Shown here: in pieces, positions 44,261 to 56,879 of the stretch | Layout: each line of letters starts with the position of its first letter | Position numbering within the stretch: the first letter of the stretch is position 1 | Source of the DNA: Halicephalobus mephisto | Lineage: Eukaryota; Nematoda; Chromadorea; Rhabditida; Panagrolaimidae | Length of the DNA stretch: 64,000 bases | NCBI GenBank assembly: GCA_009193035.1 | Contig: SWDT01000092.1 | Span: 1-64,000, forward strand | Direction: 5' to 3' | Notes under the pieces: model-generated | What the model was told of the DNA's origin: nothing | Seen by the model: the letters and a program-made list of their open reading frames with translations, nothing else | The model's database searches: none | Made by a program: the position numbers and the translations under genes

Positions 44261-47200
44261 TTAACATCCAAGTCTGATCATCCCAGTAGATGACCCAATT
44301 AAAAACATTTTGTTCATTTTCAAAAAGCTCAATGCGGACACATTTCCGGCAATGAACTCCGACCGTAGTTTGACTTCATGACGAAATTCGTTTTCTGCAT
44401 AGAACCTCAACTTATTTGACGTCTGGACGGTCAAGAACTCTTTTGTAGATGGAGCGTAGATAATAGAAGTCGATTCTGTCAATTTCCCGACAACCTTCAG
44501 CTGCGGTGTCAATTCAAGTAATTTTAAACTCGAATCAGAAGATGAAATGGCGAAGACTTGATTTGTCAGCCATTCAATTTGGATGATTTCTGCATCACTT
44601 ATTGCTAAGAATCCCAGAAGTTTCCCATTCCGAAGATCGAGAACAGATACACAACCAACAGAAAGAGCACATGCAAGGAAGTACTCGTTCGGAGAGACTG
44701 AAAATGTTTTAATGCCCTGACAAGATTCTAAAGGAGGATTCGTAGTTAACCGATTTCCCCAAGAAGGATTCCGAACATCATAGGACCTGAAAACCATCCA
44801 TAGAAGTGATTACTACGAAGGAACACCTACAGAATCATGGTGGATGAATGGGAGCTCATCAGGAAATGATGTATTCCGCAATTGGAGAGAGTATTTACGG
44901 AAACATCTACATTGCTATCTTGCCAATTCAACTTTTGAAGAGTTTTATCTGTGAAAGGATCCCAAATTTGAACGACACCATCAGTTGAGATTATCTTTCC
45001 TTCAGACTCAACCATTATGACGTCTTGAATTAATCTAGAATGTTTATCGTAACTGAGTTGGTATGTCCCGACATCAGCGGCGTTTTTCAAAGACCATAAT
45101 TTGACTGTTTTGTCATTAGAAGCCGTAATGAACGAATTTTCATTGTCTAAGACAACGATTTTCTTAATTGCACTTGCATGGCCACTGAATGTACAAAGTT
45201 GGATTTGATCAAATGGAATGTAAGGAGTTGTCGATGAGAGGACTGCCCTAAAATGGTCATTCCAGGTCCCATAAAGATGAGTAGCGCTGTCGTCATTGAC
45301 TTGGTTGCTGGAAGATCGTTTTCATTAAAAATTCATTACATCTCAAATGGTCTCACCACAAAGGGATATTTTCGGATGTGCCAGCATCAAGCGAAAAACT
45401 CAAAGATCCATTGGAACCGGATTCAACTGAAAACAACGACAGTCGATTGCCACTTGGAAGTGAACAAGAAAGTGGAGTTGTTGGTGGGGAAGAAAGAGAT
45501 CCTATCGGAACAGGCTTTATCATTGATCTCGATTGGAATTGAGATTTTGGGAGCTCCGGTTGGATATCGGTTTTCTGTTCTAACTTCAAAATAAGGTCTT
45601 TGTTCTGAATAATACTGAAAGTATACTGCCGACCACAAGTGAAGGAAAATATGTGCAAGAGAATCTGTGCAAAGCTCGGAGTGAATATCTCACAGAGTTG
45701 TTTCGGAGGATCTGCCAATAAGCAGATCTCTCCATCTGGTTTCAACTCATAGATCACATTAAAGGTAGAAAATAACTTCTGAATAGCGTACGACATATGT
45801 CGTTCGACGTTATCTGCTCCTATCCGATCAGCAATAGAATGAAGGGTCGCCATCGTCTTGTAAGCCAGTATCTTTCTTCCATCAGAACTCGAAAAAGCCA
45901 AAGATGTCGAAGAGAATAGTCGAATGGAAACAAATACTATCTTCCCGACAATGACGTCTTCAAGTTGATCCATAAGTTGCTTATCTGTCAAGCAGTCGAC
46001 AACAGTCTTCAACAGCACCGCAGAAGCTATCATTGCACTTTCCCAAGAAGGTAAAATCGTCACTCTGCCCTTAGCTTGTTCATAGACGTCTGCACAAAAA
46101 GGTAGATATTGAGCAGTTACAAAAGCAGGGCCAAACATGACAGCTATCTCGGTGAGACAGTTCAGAATGTTCTTACATTGACGATCACCGGTAACTTCAT
46201 AAGAAATTGAATTCGGACTCCCAATCACTATTCTTTGTTCGGGTTCAGTGAAACAAAGAGGAAGCAGACAAAGTAACTTAGAAGTAACTCTAGAAGCTGT
46301 CAGAATTGGACCATAACGTCGGGCAACCCAGAGAATGCTTTCCTTGATGGCTATGTACAAAAGATCACGAGCAGGGAGCAGCATCTCCAGTAACTTAGGG
46401 ACGAAGTGCTCCAGGAAGTTCTCAGTACCATAAGCCATGCTGACAAATAACATAAAACGATTATCCAAAATCTTCATAATATTTGGAGTTCCAATGTCAA
46501 AAATATCTTTAATTGGTTCAACAACCTCAAGAAGTTCGTCTCGAGTATAGAACCGGCCTAACATTGGAAGCAAGTCATAACAGGCGAAAGCAGCAGCTCT
46601 TTTGTTACTCAATAAATCAACAAATAAATTGAGCCAAAGTTTTTTCAAATGAGGGATTTCGATGCAATGGGAGAGAGTATTTCTTTTCTCTCGACAATAG
46701 TAATCCTCTGAATCTGTGGAATGATTTTTGATTGCTATCATCATCAGGTGATCGTAGTTGAAGAACTTCGTAAGATGTTGATGAATGTCTGGATAAATAT
46801 CAGGAAGGAAGAAAAAGCTATCGGCATCATTGATGAAAGTGGAAATCGGAATTGTAGATTTAGATTCTTCCGGAATCAAAAGTTGTTTCAATGGAGATCT
46901 TAGAAAGGAAGGTAAGGAACCATATTTGGTGACGATCAGATCTCTCGCCCTCATCAGACGATCATCAAAAGTTGCAGATGGGGACAAATCCCTGCAGTAA
47001 TCCGATAGGGCAAGTTCAAGAATCGTAACACCGATGGACAATAAGCTCTTGTCGACAAACTTGGAATTAGCTCGCTGAAGCAAGTCATTATCATTGAAAT
47101 AAGATTAGAACTTACAGAAGTTTTAATAATTTGCTTAAAGATTTGATTCAAGCTAGCATCTTCTGGAAATTCCAATGTCTCTAAGCTCTTTTCTAAGTGG

Positions 47201-48783
47201 GGATTCTCAATGGGATTCGAAACATAATTCTCAAATCCTTTATCCGCAGCAAAGCGTCTAGGATGAGGTTCGGTGAACAGCTGAACAGGACCAATGAACT
47301 TTTCCTTACTAGGTAGTCCTAAGTAACTCAAATGGACATTTAAAGCATTGACGGCGTGTTTCCCTGTCAGCTAAAAGTAGTTTTAATTAGCTACAAGTTA
47401 TAGAGAACTTGCCAAGTAACCAAAATTCAGATCGATCCAATGATGAAGCTGGCTGGATACTTGATCCGATTCTAATACACTTCTATGCCATCCGATAAAC
47501 TTTTCAGGAGTTTCTGTAAATGAAGGAAGTTGAAGGTCACTCATGTCTTCATGGACGGATTTAAAAATAGAAGGGTCTTCGAAAAATTCAGGGATACACT
47601 CATCTGGAGTCCATTCATACAACCTAGCCATGGAATTTGGATATTCCTCTGGAACCCACTGAGTTCGGACATACTTGCTGAGCATCTCTTTTGGTTCTAT
47701 TCTTGCACGATACACAAAGTAACAAATATCAGACAAGACTTCAGGTACATGGTAAGAAGGTTTTTGCTTCAGAAATTGGGCACTCAATTGAGCATCCCCC
47801 TTGGCTAATCTGTACTTTGTGCGATTCAAAGGTCGGTAGCCATCATTAGGACTAGTGAAATCACATACCCATGGAAATATCGGATGACGGGATTTGTCTC
47901 CACGCTTTCGGCCCGCGAAATCGTTTAACTTCAACAAGTACTCGTAATTGGAGATTTTACGTTGGCACCAAGCTTGAGTAATATCAGACAGTCGAGACTC
48001 ATCAACTCCATCCTTGGCACGAGAGTCTACGTAGTCTTCAAGTTTGTATTTTTCAAGGCACTGAGGTTTGAGAAGCTCATCAAGGGGTACTGATAGCCAG
48101 TCGTTATTGTTGATGAAAACATTGTTAAGGGAGAATATGGGGAAGAACGACTTGCTCGAGCATATACGAAAAAGTTGGACGAATTGATAAACAATGAATT
48201 TGAAAGTCTAAAATAAACAATGAAATTAAAGCAAATCCAGATTCAATGAAAACCTGAGAATTTGGATTCACACTTTGATGAGGAAATAAGCTCAAATTTT
48301 TCAATGGATGGAGCTTCTGGTCGTTTCTGTAGTAGATAAACCGACATGAATCATCGGACTTTAACAAAACACAGAGAACAGGTAGCAAATGAGGACAAAA
48401 CTCCGGTGACCACCAATGAAGCTTTGTAGAACCATTAGAAGTGAGCTCTACACATGGCAATCCAAATTTCTCACAGATTTTTAACAGTATCTCCTTCGAG
48501 GAAGAACCACAAACATGGTAATCGGAAGAAGAATCGTTTAGTAAATTGCAATCGATTAATTTGGAAGTCCTTTTCTCTTCCACGAACCTGAAAATTGAAG
48601 TGATTTCATATATCCATATATCAAAACCCACAAAGATTGGCCGATGGACGACGTGATCCAGTGTTTGATGTCTAATGATTTCAGATAAATCGAAAAAACT
48701 AATCCTTTCACCGACACATCATGCGGACCATCGACAAGACTATGGTATTGTTGTCCGACTGATAGTACAACATCTCTGTTCAT
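44261..48783 (-). CDS. WDR81: WDR81, BEACH and WD40 endosomal regulator
   Basis: Seven exons (48783-48632, 48587-48254, 48207-47413, 47370-47116, 47074-45357, 45307-44831, 44786-44261) join to 1418 residues. WDR81 acts with WDR91 on endosomes to lower PI3P made by the class III PI3-kinase and in aggregate clearance. Seen: an N-terminal degenerate kinase-like region (FKFIVYQFVQLFRI, VFINNNDWLSV); a BEACH domain (SNYEYLLKLNDFAGRKRGD, PIFPWVCDFT, PEVLSDICYFVY, LYEWTPDECIPEFF, HHWIDLNFGY, PHPRRFA); a long helical middle; and C-terminal WD repeats (GHASAIKKIVVLDNENSF, ITASNDKTVKLWSL). It is shorter than human WDR81 (1941 aa). The intron after FGYL uses a GC donor (ttg/gcaagt), supported because the join restores FGYLLTGKHAV of the BEACH fold. 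No disabling change is seen. Confidence 0.9.
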
Positions 48784-49115
48784 CTGAAGCCTCGTAGGTC
48801 AGCGCCTAATTGGCCCTGGGATAAAAGACAGGACCACGTAAAACCACAAATAGATAAAGGCACCAAGAAGAGAAAGACAACTTTGAATTCCGAACGAACT
48901 CGCCAAGCACTGTGTTTTGAAGCGAAATTTATGATATTTTCAGATCAATCTTTCTTTGCATTTTGTGGCAAATTTGGTACCTGCTTGTCACGCCGAATTA
49001 GTAATCCATCTTCTTGACTTATTCTGTTCTGACGTTGAATTACATCTAATTCCAACACGCTGTACTGAAAACGAAATTATTGGAGATTATTTTACATAAG
49101 CATCTCTACTAAATC

Positions 49116-49723
49116 ATGCAACCATCCAACGTTCAGGGAGATGTCCGCGTCAAGGCTCCTAATGGTAAAAACCTTTGTTTAGTATTAGTTTCCTTGTTAA
49201 TTATGTCGTTTAAGGAGAGACGTATATCCCGGCCACACAAAGAGCCGATGGAACTTGGAGGAAAGCCCGTCGAGTGAAAAATGGATATATCCCCCAAGAT
49301 GAACAGCCGAAATATAAATGCCCTGCTGCTGCTGAAGTGGAGAAGCGTCCTGAAGCTCCAAAGTACCCGATTGGATTGTCTGCCAGTCAACTGAAATCTC
49401 TTGCGAAGGACGTCAAGCGCACCGGTAGCGAACCCGTGAAACTTCCCGTCACCGCCACGGTCTCCAGTAATGCCCCAATTACTCCATCTGATCACATCAA
49501 CAAGAAGATTAACAATCTCAGGAAAAAAGTAAATGAGATATCCAAGCTCAAAGTAAGTCTTTATGCTGAATCTTAGAGATCAGAACGAAAACGACATTTA
49601 CAGGAGAAACAAGCTTCTGGAGACAACTTGGAACTGAACCAAGTTGAGAAAATCAGCCGAGAAGAGGAGTTGTTGAAGGAGATTGACGATCTCACCAAGC
49701 AGTTGGAATCGATGGCAACGTAG
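49116..49723 (+). CDS. PYM1: PYM, partner of Y14-Mago (exon-junction complex recycling)
   Basis: Exons 49116-49164, 49216-49552 and 49604-49723 give 168 residues. The N-terminal Mago-Y14-binding motif GETYIPATQRADGTWRKARR is intact and followed by KNGYIPQDE, as in PYM/WIBG proteins. The rest is Lys/Pro rich with a coiled C-terminal helix (KISREEELLKEIDDL) that in the family contacts the ribosome. PYM strips exon-junction complexes from mRNA in the cytoplasm during translation. The stop is 16 bases from that of BLOC1S1 on the other strand. Confidence 0.93.
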
Positions 49724-49738
49724 CAGTTTAGGAAATAT

Positions 49739-50249
49739 TCAAGTCGGTGATTGCTGGTTCTGTGTCATGTGTGCCTCAGCCAAAGTGTTCGATATAATTT
49801 TCATATCGTTTTCTATCGCATTACCCCAACTTTGTACATCTCCTATCTCCTGTAAGTTTCTCGTAGTTAAGTAATTCAATGCTCGAAGATACCTTTACAG
49901 CTGTAGTAAATGTCTCCACCATGGCCGCCCATTGTTCAACTTGCTTGCCGAGGTTGACGGCATTGTTCTCTAGTTTCTTCCCTTCGACATCTATTCTTTT
50001 TTGGTTGTTGTACGCATGTGATACTCTGAATGAAATAAATGAATTTGAAAAAGTGAAATTACACAACATACTTGGCATTCAAATGTTCCACAACGGATTG
50101 CGAAAACGAGTGGAGGGAGACAATCGCTTCATTTTTTCGTTTTTCTGGAAAAAGTACCGCGATTAAAGTTCTGGAATGAAGACATTACCTTGAAGTTCCT
50201 TCAGAATCTGCTGTTTCACATTTGCATCTTTACCCAACTGAGATAACAT
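49739..50249 (-). CDS. BLOC1S1: BLOC-1 subunit 1 (BLOS1)
   Basis: Exons 50249-50189, 50144-50072, 50025-49893 and 49849-49739 give 125 residues, the human length. The helical core VSHAYNNQKRIDVEGKKLE, then QVEQWAAMVETFTTAVK and EIGDVQSWGNAIENDMK matches the family throughout. BLOS1 belongs to BLOC-1 and BORC, which sort cargo to and position lysosome-related organelles along microtubules. A cttcag acceptor about 25 bases before the ATG hints at a leader exon or trans-splicing. Downstream it converges with PYM. Confidence 0.95.
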
Positions 50250-51604
50250 TGTGGAAGGGGAAAGTAAGATCTCTGAAGAAATCGAATACGAGAAAATAGA
50301 GGCCAACGCACGCTGCAGAACGCATGACCGCAGCACTTCCAACTGGAAAGTTGGCAATATCCGAATATCCCTTTCATGTCAGCAATCCCATCAAGTTTTT
50401 AGGCTTTGAAAAGGAAAAGCTCAACATTGATATCTCTGACACATCTTTAATATTGAGATACTGTATTTTCATATTTATGTTTTTATTGCAAAGTATGTTA
50501 CTCTTGATTCCATTTTGAAATATTTTCAAGTATTTAAAAGCTACGAAGCTATTCTATCGATATTATTGCTATAAAAATCAAATTATGTGTCAGTTTTTCA
50601 CCAAATTTTTACCAAAGAATTAAAGGTCGATTATTCAAATAGAAAGTGCTTTTAACATTTTTATTGATCAATACTGTAATTCATACATCATTAACCAACT
50701 CATTAACGGGATTATCGTCAGATATCTAACTTGGTTTTTTTCAAATAAAGCTTTTATAGAAGTGACGTCAATATATAGCTAATTACAGACTGTGTTTCCA
50801 ATTATCCAAGCGAAGAATAACGTCATTTGTAGTCATCTTTTTAATTTTAATCTTGGTTTCGTTTTGTATTCTATCAGCATTGGTATTCAAAGTAATGTAT
50901 TCATAGATTATTAATATCTCAAAAACCCAAGTAGATAAATTCATTCTGTTCAACATGATAGTAATTTAACGAGAAAACTGTTACCTTCTTCATTCACGAT
51001 TCCTTCATTTTTTCAAATCTTTAAAAATCTATTATAATGCCTATATATTTTAATAAAGCTTCAGACACTGGTTTCAACGACATATAGCATTTCAAAAAAA
51101 TTAGATTTGATATATCAAAAGTGCTTTCAAGATAATTCTGCAAGAGATCCAAAAATCCATGTCAATTATCGAAAGACAATGATATTTCGAAAACACTTTT
51201 TCTGTTGATGTCTGATTCTTTGATATAAAAACTTTTTGATTTGAACAGCAAGTAACAAAATTGATAAAATGCGATTCCAGAGGTTTTAAATACTTGAAAA
51301 TCATGCGACATCAGATCAAATAGAAAGAGTGACGTATTCCCATACAATGAGGACAAAGAATGATATAAAACTTCAATCTTTCATCTATTACAATTGTGCC
51401 AGAAATATTAAAGCTAGAAAAGAATCTGTTTTTCAAAGTCAAGAAAATTCATTGCGTGTTCCTAATACAAAATTGATCTTGGGTCGCTTTTAACTTTTCC
51501 TTATTAATACCGTAATTATGAATAATTAATAGTAAAATTTTTTAGAATTTTAGGATTTTTGTATTTCCGATATATTTATTCTTATTACTCTTTATTGAGA
51601 GATT
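50250..51604. other. AT-rich intergenic stretch, no gene seen
   Basis: Between BLOC1S1 (start) and Shroom-like gene (end), both on the minus strand. Frames near 50324 and 51101-51356 are short, phenylalanine-rich and lack splice support. Nothing else supported. Confidence 0.5.
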
Positions 51605-54600
51605 TCAATCTTTGTTGCCACCGGATAGAGGACAAATATTTTGCAATTGTTCAATTTGTTTCTGGACGACAGCCAGTTTTTCCTCCGTTTCAGTATTTTC
51701 AGCATCGAGTTCAATAAGAAGATCCATGCATTTTTTGTATGTAGTATACTCGTCTCTGCTAAGGAAGTTGTGGATTTCGTCTTCGATTTCAGTAATTCTT
51801 TGACTAACGAAGATCGCCAAATATCGGACATCCTTTATCTTGTCGTGCCAGTAGTTCGCTCGGTCCTGGAAGGCATTTCCGTGTTCTTTCATCAAGTTGT
51901 TGATGTGCTGAAGACGAAGTCTAGCAATTCCCTCGAGCTGGATCAAGTGAGCCCGCATCCGGATCTCCTTTTCGATCCTCGGTCGAGTTTGATGATTCCC
52001 AAGAAGATTCTGAATCTCCGACATGACCTTTTGTCTTTCAACTTTGATAGTGTTAAGGTCAGCAGATCTTTCAGCGACTTTGTTGATCAGCTTATTAATC
52101 GACTAAAAATACTACATAGTGTTTAATCGTCCATAAAATCCCTTACAATTAATCTTCTTTTCTCAAGTTCACTGATGTCTGCAGCACTAAGTCTAGCATC
52201 GTCGAATTTCTCTTCCATTGATCGGACTAAGTTAGATGTGTATAGTCTATCCAGAGCTTCTGTCGACGAACAAGGCTTGGAAGCACAACGAGGGTTTCTT
52301 TCTATTACAACGGCGGATTCAGAAGATGTTTCAGAATCCTGTTCTGTAGGCTTTTCCCTAGGTAATTCATTCTCATTTGGTGAAACAGAAATGGACATTT
52401 CGTCCTGAAAGTATATAATTATGAATGAATTGGTATAGGAGATACTAGAATTACTTGATAATCGGATGACAAGCTGTTTTGATTGGATTTTTTCTTAAGT
52501 TTTTCGGGTTTTTTTGGAATAGGTGGAGGAATAGAAGTAACTTTCTGAGGCAAAATCTGTTGACTAGAGGGGATAATGCTCCGAGGAGCTGGCATAGGAT
52601 GGACCTCGACAGTAGGTTTGCCAGGACCTCCGTAGATTTGGTTTGTGAAAGAGTTTTGTGTTGTTTCTAAAGACACTGCTGAATTATACTGAAAATATTT
52701 GTTTAGCGATCGATCAAAAGAGATAAGAAAAACCTTGTCAGTTGATCCATTGGAATTGTTAGATCTGTCGATGGAACCAAGAGTTCGTCTTGCAGGTTCT
52801 GGTTTTGAAAAAGTGTTTATGGCAATTTTATCTTTGAAAAGTTCGTCGTTGCTTCTGAAAACACCAAAGATTACCTAAGAATGTCTGCTATCAAATGATA
52901 CCAATTACTCTGTCTCCTCGAACAAAGAAAATTGGATTTCCAAAAAATGGAAGCCCACTTGACAGGTTTGAACTTACTTCAAGTGGTTTCCGACCGGAGT
53001 CAGACGAGGACATACTTTTGAGATTACACTTTGAATTAATTTCATGAATGAGTTTTTTCCAGAAAACGATCGACAGTCATTCACAGGGAAATTGTGAATA
53101 GATCAGTCATCAATTCAAAAACAAAAGTCTTTCGCATTATTATTCCAAGCAATTACCAAATATTTCAGAAAGGATATAAATTCCTATGAGATTAGAAAAC
53201 TCACCCGATGTCAGTTTTATAAGACATGTCGTCTAAAATTGAGCGATAAGCACTGGAATCAACGAGTGACCGGTATTCTAAATCAATAAGCGTTTCGGTT
53301 TCTGCTGAAGGTTGAGAATGGATCGAAGAGGAGGACGGTGTCGACGACTGTCGCTGCTGGTTCCTAGAAAACGATTATCTAATCAAAAAAGCAAGTGAGT
53401 GAACAGGAGCTACTTTTTCTATATTTGCAGGATCGGAACGTCTCTGCAAATTGTTTCGCTAATTGGCCAGTCAAAACTTACATTTCTTCGCGACGTTGAC
53501 GGATTTTCCTCTGAGCACCGGAAGGACTTCGATGCAACATATTTGGAAGGACAGATGGGTCTTGAGAAATTGAATACGTTAATGGGTAGTTATTGTAATG
53601 GGTCTGTTGTGATAGTACCACTCGGTTTGTTGTCTGAAAACAAAAAATCAGAGAAAAGAATGGAAGAAAGTGGAACACATGTTTCAACAAAGGCTGCGGA
53701 TTTCGAAAAAACGAAGAATCCTCGCAAATGAACATTTGAAACGAGGAAGACTGACATCTTTGATACGGCTCGATTGTCGCTGTCGTTCGATCGAAAATCA
53801 AGGCCTCTTACAATAATGGCGACCACCGTGTGAAGGACGGACTTACTCCTTTCTCGCGCAGGTAAGCCGCGGGAAACTATGCGTTTGCTCTCGTTTTCTT
53901 CCTATATATGTATATGCAAAAAAGCAAGCTGTACCCGTCAAGGACCAGACGAGATAGACCGAGATTGGATTCCCGGGAATGCGAGAGCCAGCTGGCGCGA
54001 CAACAAAGCTCATCGGGGAACCCAAATATGCAGAGGCCACTCACGCTCCTCATCTATCTCCACTTTCTTCTACGATGAATCACGGTTCTGAAAGCGGACA
54101 TTCCATAGAGAGACAGGAGAAAGATAAACGCGCCACGCAAGACCTGAAATGAGTGAGTCATCTTGACTTTTATTTGTCAAGGTTAGGAAATCTATTATCG
54201 ATTTTCTCAGAAGCTTTTATGGAAACGGTTGGCGCCAAGAAACCGACAATGTCCACGAAAAAAGAACAATATTGTTCTTTTGACCGGTTGAGTGGGCACG
54301 GGAAATTGTCAAGGCGACTCAATCCATGGGGGAAAACTCGGATTCCTGTATTTCCAGAATCAGTATTTCGGACTGAAAATGACACCACTTACAGATCCGA
54401 AACAAGGACCGGTTATTTGAAGCAAGAACAACGAAGATCAAAACTGAGCTTCGATGAAAAAGGAACTTTGGAAAAGAAGCACTTGACAGGTTGAGGATCT
54501 GTTTATACAACTTTCTCGATGGATAGTTTATTGTTTCTGTCAAGATTGATCAAAAAAGATGGAAAAGCAGTCCATTGAAATAACGGAAAGCGAGAGAGCA

Positions 54601-54817
54601 CATGAGTCAAAAGCAACGATTTCACTTTCGTGGATTTTTTGCATGAATAACAAAGGAATGCGGCCGTATTGCTTTCATTCCATATTTGATTGCGCAAGGA
54701 TACATAAATTTTGAATCAAGTTGAACAAACCTGTTGCTGACTCAGTTGGTGGAAGAATTTGCGACTCGCAGCCCGATTTCGCGAAGCATCAGTCAAAGTG
54801 TCTACATCGTAGTCCAT
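51605..54817 (-). CDS. Shroom-like protein with ASD2 domain
   Basis: The last exon (52102-51605) encodes a long coiled coil ending with DEIHNFLSRDEYTTYKKCMD and then EEKLAVVQKQIEQL, matching the ASD2 domain of Shroom that recruits Rho kinase to apical actin and drives cell constriction. Upstream exons 52404-52148, 52688-52455, about 52855-52734, 53015-52977, 53363-53215, 53632-53478 and first exon 54817-54732 (MDYDVDTLTDASRNRAASRK) are joined by good sites; they are Ser/Pro rich with proline motifs (IPPPIPKKP). The join around 52860-52980 is not solved: a small extra exon probably lies there. No PDZ domain is seen at the N-terminus. The first intron is 1.1 kb and its frames are not coding. 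Confidence 0.65.
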
Positions 54818-56095
54818 TTGAAAAATCAGCTGTGTCAGTTCTAACAATTTGAGGAAATGAAGGGTAAATCAATAATCGATCTTATCTGGACAAGTTCACG
54901 TCTTCTAATGGGAGAGTCCAGGAAAATAGCGAATCAGGAAAATTAGATAAAGTCAACAACTGTCTTGTCGACACTTTTGTCTGTAAATACTGAACATGAA
55001 GTTCTTAATTTTCAAATTCGAGAGAATTGAATAGAATGGAACTCGACACGCACATTCATCCTAGAAAAATTTTCCACGAGTTAAAAAGGCATTCATTATG
55101 TGTCTCCAGAAATAGTTTGACTGTTTCCCTCGTAGGTCAAGGTTTTTAATCCAGGACGATTTACAAGGATAATAATAACCAACAAAGTCACAGTCTACAT
55201 CCATTTTGTCGCCAAAACTGGCTTGAGACAAAGAAGATTTATTGCTTTTATAAAACAATAAGTGCTATGTAGGCGAGGGAGGGGAATGGAATCAGCTCAC
55301 GTGCGGAAGCCAGAAAATTTCCTCCATAATTTACCCGACAGATAGGAAGGGAATGATCCGATTTCAATAAAATCAGATGGGTCAATTTTTGGCCAGGAAA
55401 GTTTGCAGTAGAACCGGTCAGCTAATAAAAACTGCCAGCTGTTTCGCAGAGCGCGAAAATTAATACTTTGTCTCAGAAAGAGTAAGAAAGCCATCAAGAT
55501 GAGCTTTCATCTGCCGCATTCACCCGGATCGATGCATTGTTGGTGCAGCTGTGTTGACCCTTTATGACCGGACAAGCGGCTCTTGAGCGGATATCGACCA
55601 ATAGGTGAAACAAGTAATCTCAAGAGGTCTTAACTTTGGAATAAAGTGCATTCATATAGCAACAAATCAGAAAAGAACGACAAATTAATCGAAACTAAGT
55701 ATCTTTGTAGATTCAATTATTTCCAGATGGATCAAATAACGATTTTTGTGAAGAATAAATATAACTGGATGCAATTCAAATGACAAACGAAAGATGAAAT
55801 TGCATGGAAAAAACTAAAAATGGGGTAGGATGACATAATGTAGAAAATCACAGGACTGCAAGTAAACCGAGAACTGCTTTTGATCAAGTACTAACACCTA
55901 CTTTAAAGAGAAACGGCCTTTACAGTCTGAGCTCTCAAAAGTAAAATGATTGTCCCCATTGACCATTGTAAGGTTCTCACACGAAAACCAATTTTGAAAA
56001 CTAATCGCAGTCTGTAAATGTCACTAGTACTTGACACTGTACGATTAAAAGTCGATTTTACTTTATTTCGAGATCACTTTTTAGTCAAATAAAAT
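54818..56095. other. Intergenic stretch, no gene seen
   Basis: Upstream of the Shroom-like start and downstream of the lipocalin-like gene. Minus-strand frames at 55061-55258 and 55297-55497 have no splice partners or domain. Nothing else supported. Confidence 0.5.
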
Positions 56096-56737
56096 TTATG
56101 GTATTTGGCAATGTTCTGGATTAGGAAGAGCGGCGACAGGCAAGGCATCGTCGTTGATGACCTCTGTTTTGAGGAAGTCGGCAACATCATCGAAATGACG
56201 GAGATTGAAATCTTCTAAATTTCGTGCAAAGACGTAATGGCTTCGACACTTATTTTCTCCACTGGTTTCAGCAAGAACGATGTATTCGAATCTTTCTTCT
56301 TCGAATGGACCAGATTTGACTACACAAAGCTTGGTGTCTAGATATTCGAGATTCAACTTGAATTCCTTGTTTGTAAGCAGATCCATCTTTCCATTCATCT
56401 CATGGAGTTCCTTGAGTTTACTGTTATCGCGGAAAAAGAAATTAAGCTGAGCTTCTCCGTGGTGAATCGAACCGATTTCCATCCCAACACAGGTGGCATG
56501 TTCTGATGCCATGTTTGTTGTTTCTTTAGATTCATCCATTTTGCCCATTTTCATCAAACTCAAGATGGTTGAATAAGTATCTTTCATCACAGTGGGGTTA
56601 CCATAAATCTGTGTCCAAGCTCCTTTTAACTTCTTTGGCATTATTGGAAGACATTTCGGACATTCGTGCTCTTCTAATTCAGCAAGTTCTTTTTCTAAGT
56701 TATCTTCGCCACCAAATAAAACTGAATCTTCTTTCAT
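56096..56737 (-). CDS. Lipocalin-like protein
   Basis: A single open exon of 213 residues. A GxW-type motif (KLKGAWTQIYGNP, residues 36-48) is followed by alternating strands (GEAQLNFFF, KLCVVKSGP, RFEYIVLAE, SHYVFARNL) and a C-terminal helix (FNLRHFDDVADFLK), the order expected in a lipocalin barrel that carries small hydrophobic ligands. A CPKC pair precedes the motif and EHCQIP closes the chain. No signal peptide starts the frame; a ttttag acceptor lies 4 bases before the ATG, so either a leader exon or trans-splicing supplies the 5' end. It starts 143 bases after the stop of the upstream gene on the same strand, a spacing like nematode operons. Confidence 0.5.
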   Translation of the reverse strand: MKEDSVLFGGEDNLEKELAELEEHECPKCLPIMPKKLKGAWTQIYGNPTVMKDTYSTILSLMKMGKMDESKETTNMASEHATCVGMEIGSIHHGEAQLNFFFRDNSKLKELHEMNGKMDLLTNKEFKLNLEYLDTKLCVVKSGPFEEERFEYIVLAETSGENKCRSHYVFARNLEDFNLRHFDDVADFLKTEVINDDALPVAALPNPEHCQIP

Positions 56738-56879
56738 CTTCCTAAAAACTTGTCGTTAATATTATCTGTATTTTTCCCTATCTCACAAAGCTATAAGTTA
56801 ATTGCTGAGCTAAACTTAGACCATATATTGTTATTTTGCTTTGAAAACTGATAGAAAACGTGTTAAAGTGTCTTCAAAC

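Noticed and set aside
48125..48207. Apparent frameshift in WDR81 near LEQVVLPH
   Set aside because: Starting the exon at the ttttag acceptor at 48208 puts the reading in another frame (TFKFIVYQFVQLFRI) that stays open through the BEACH domain, so no error is needed.
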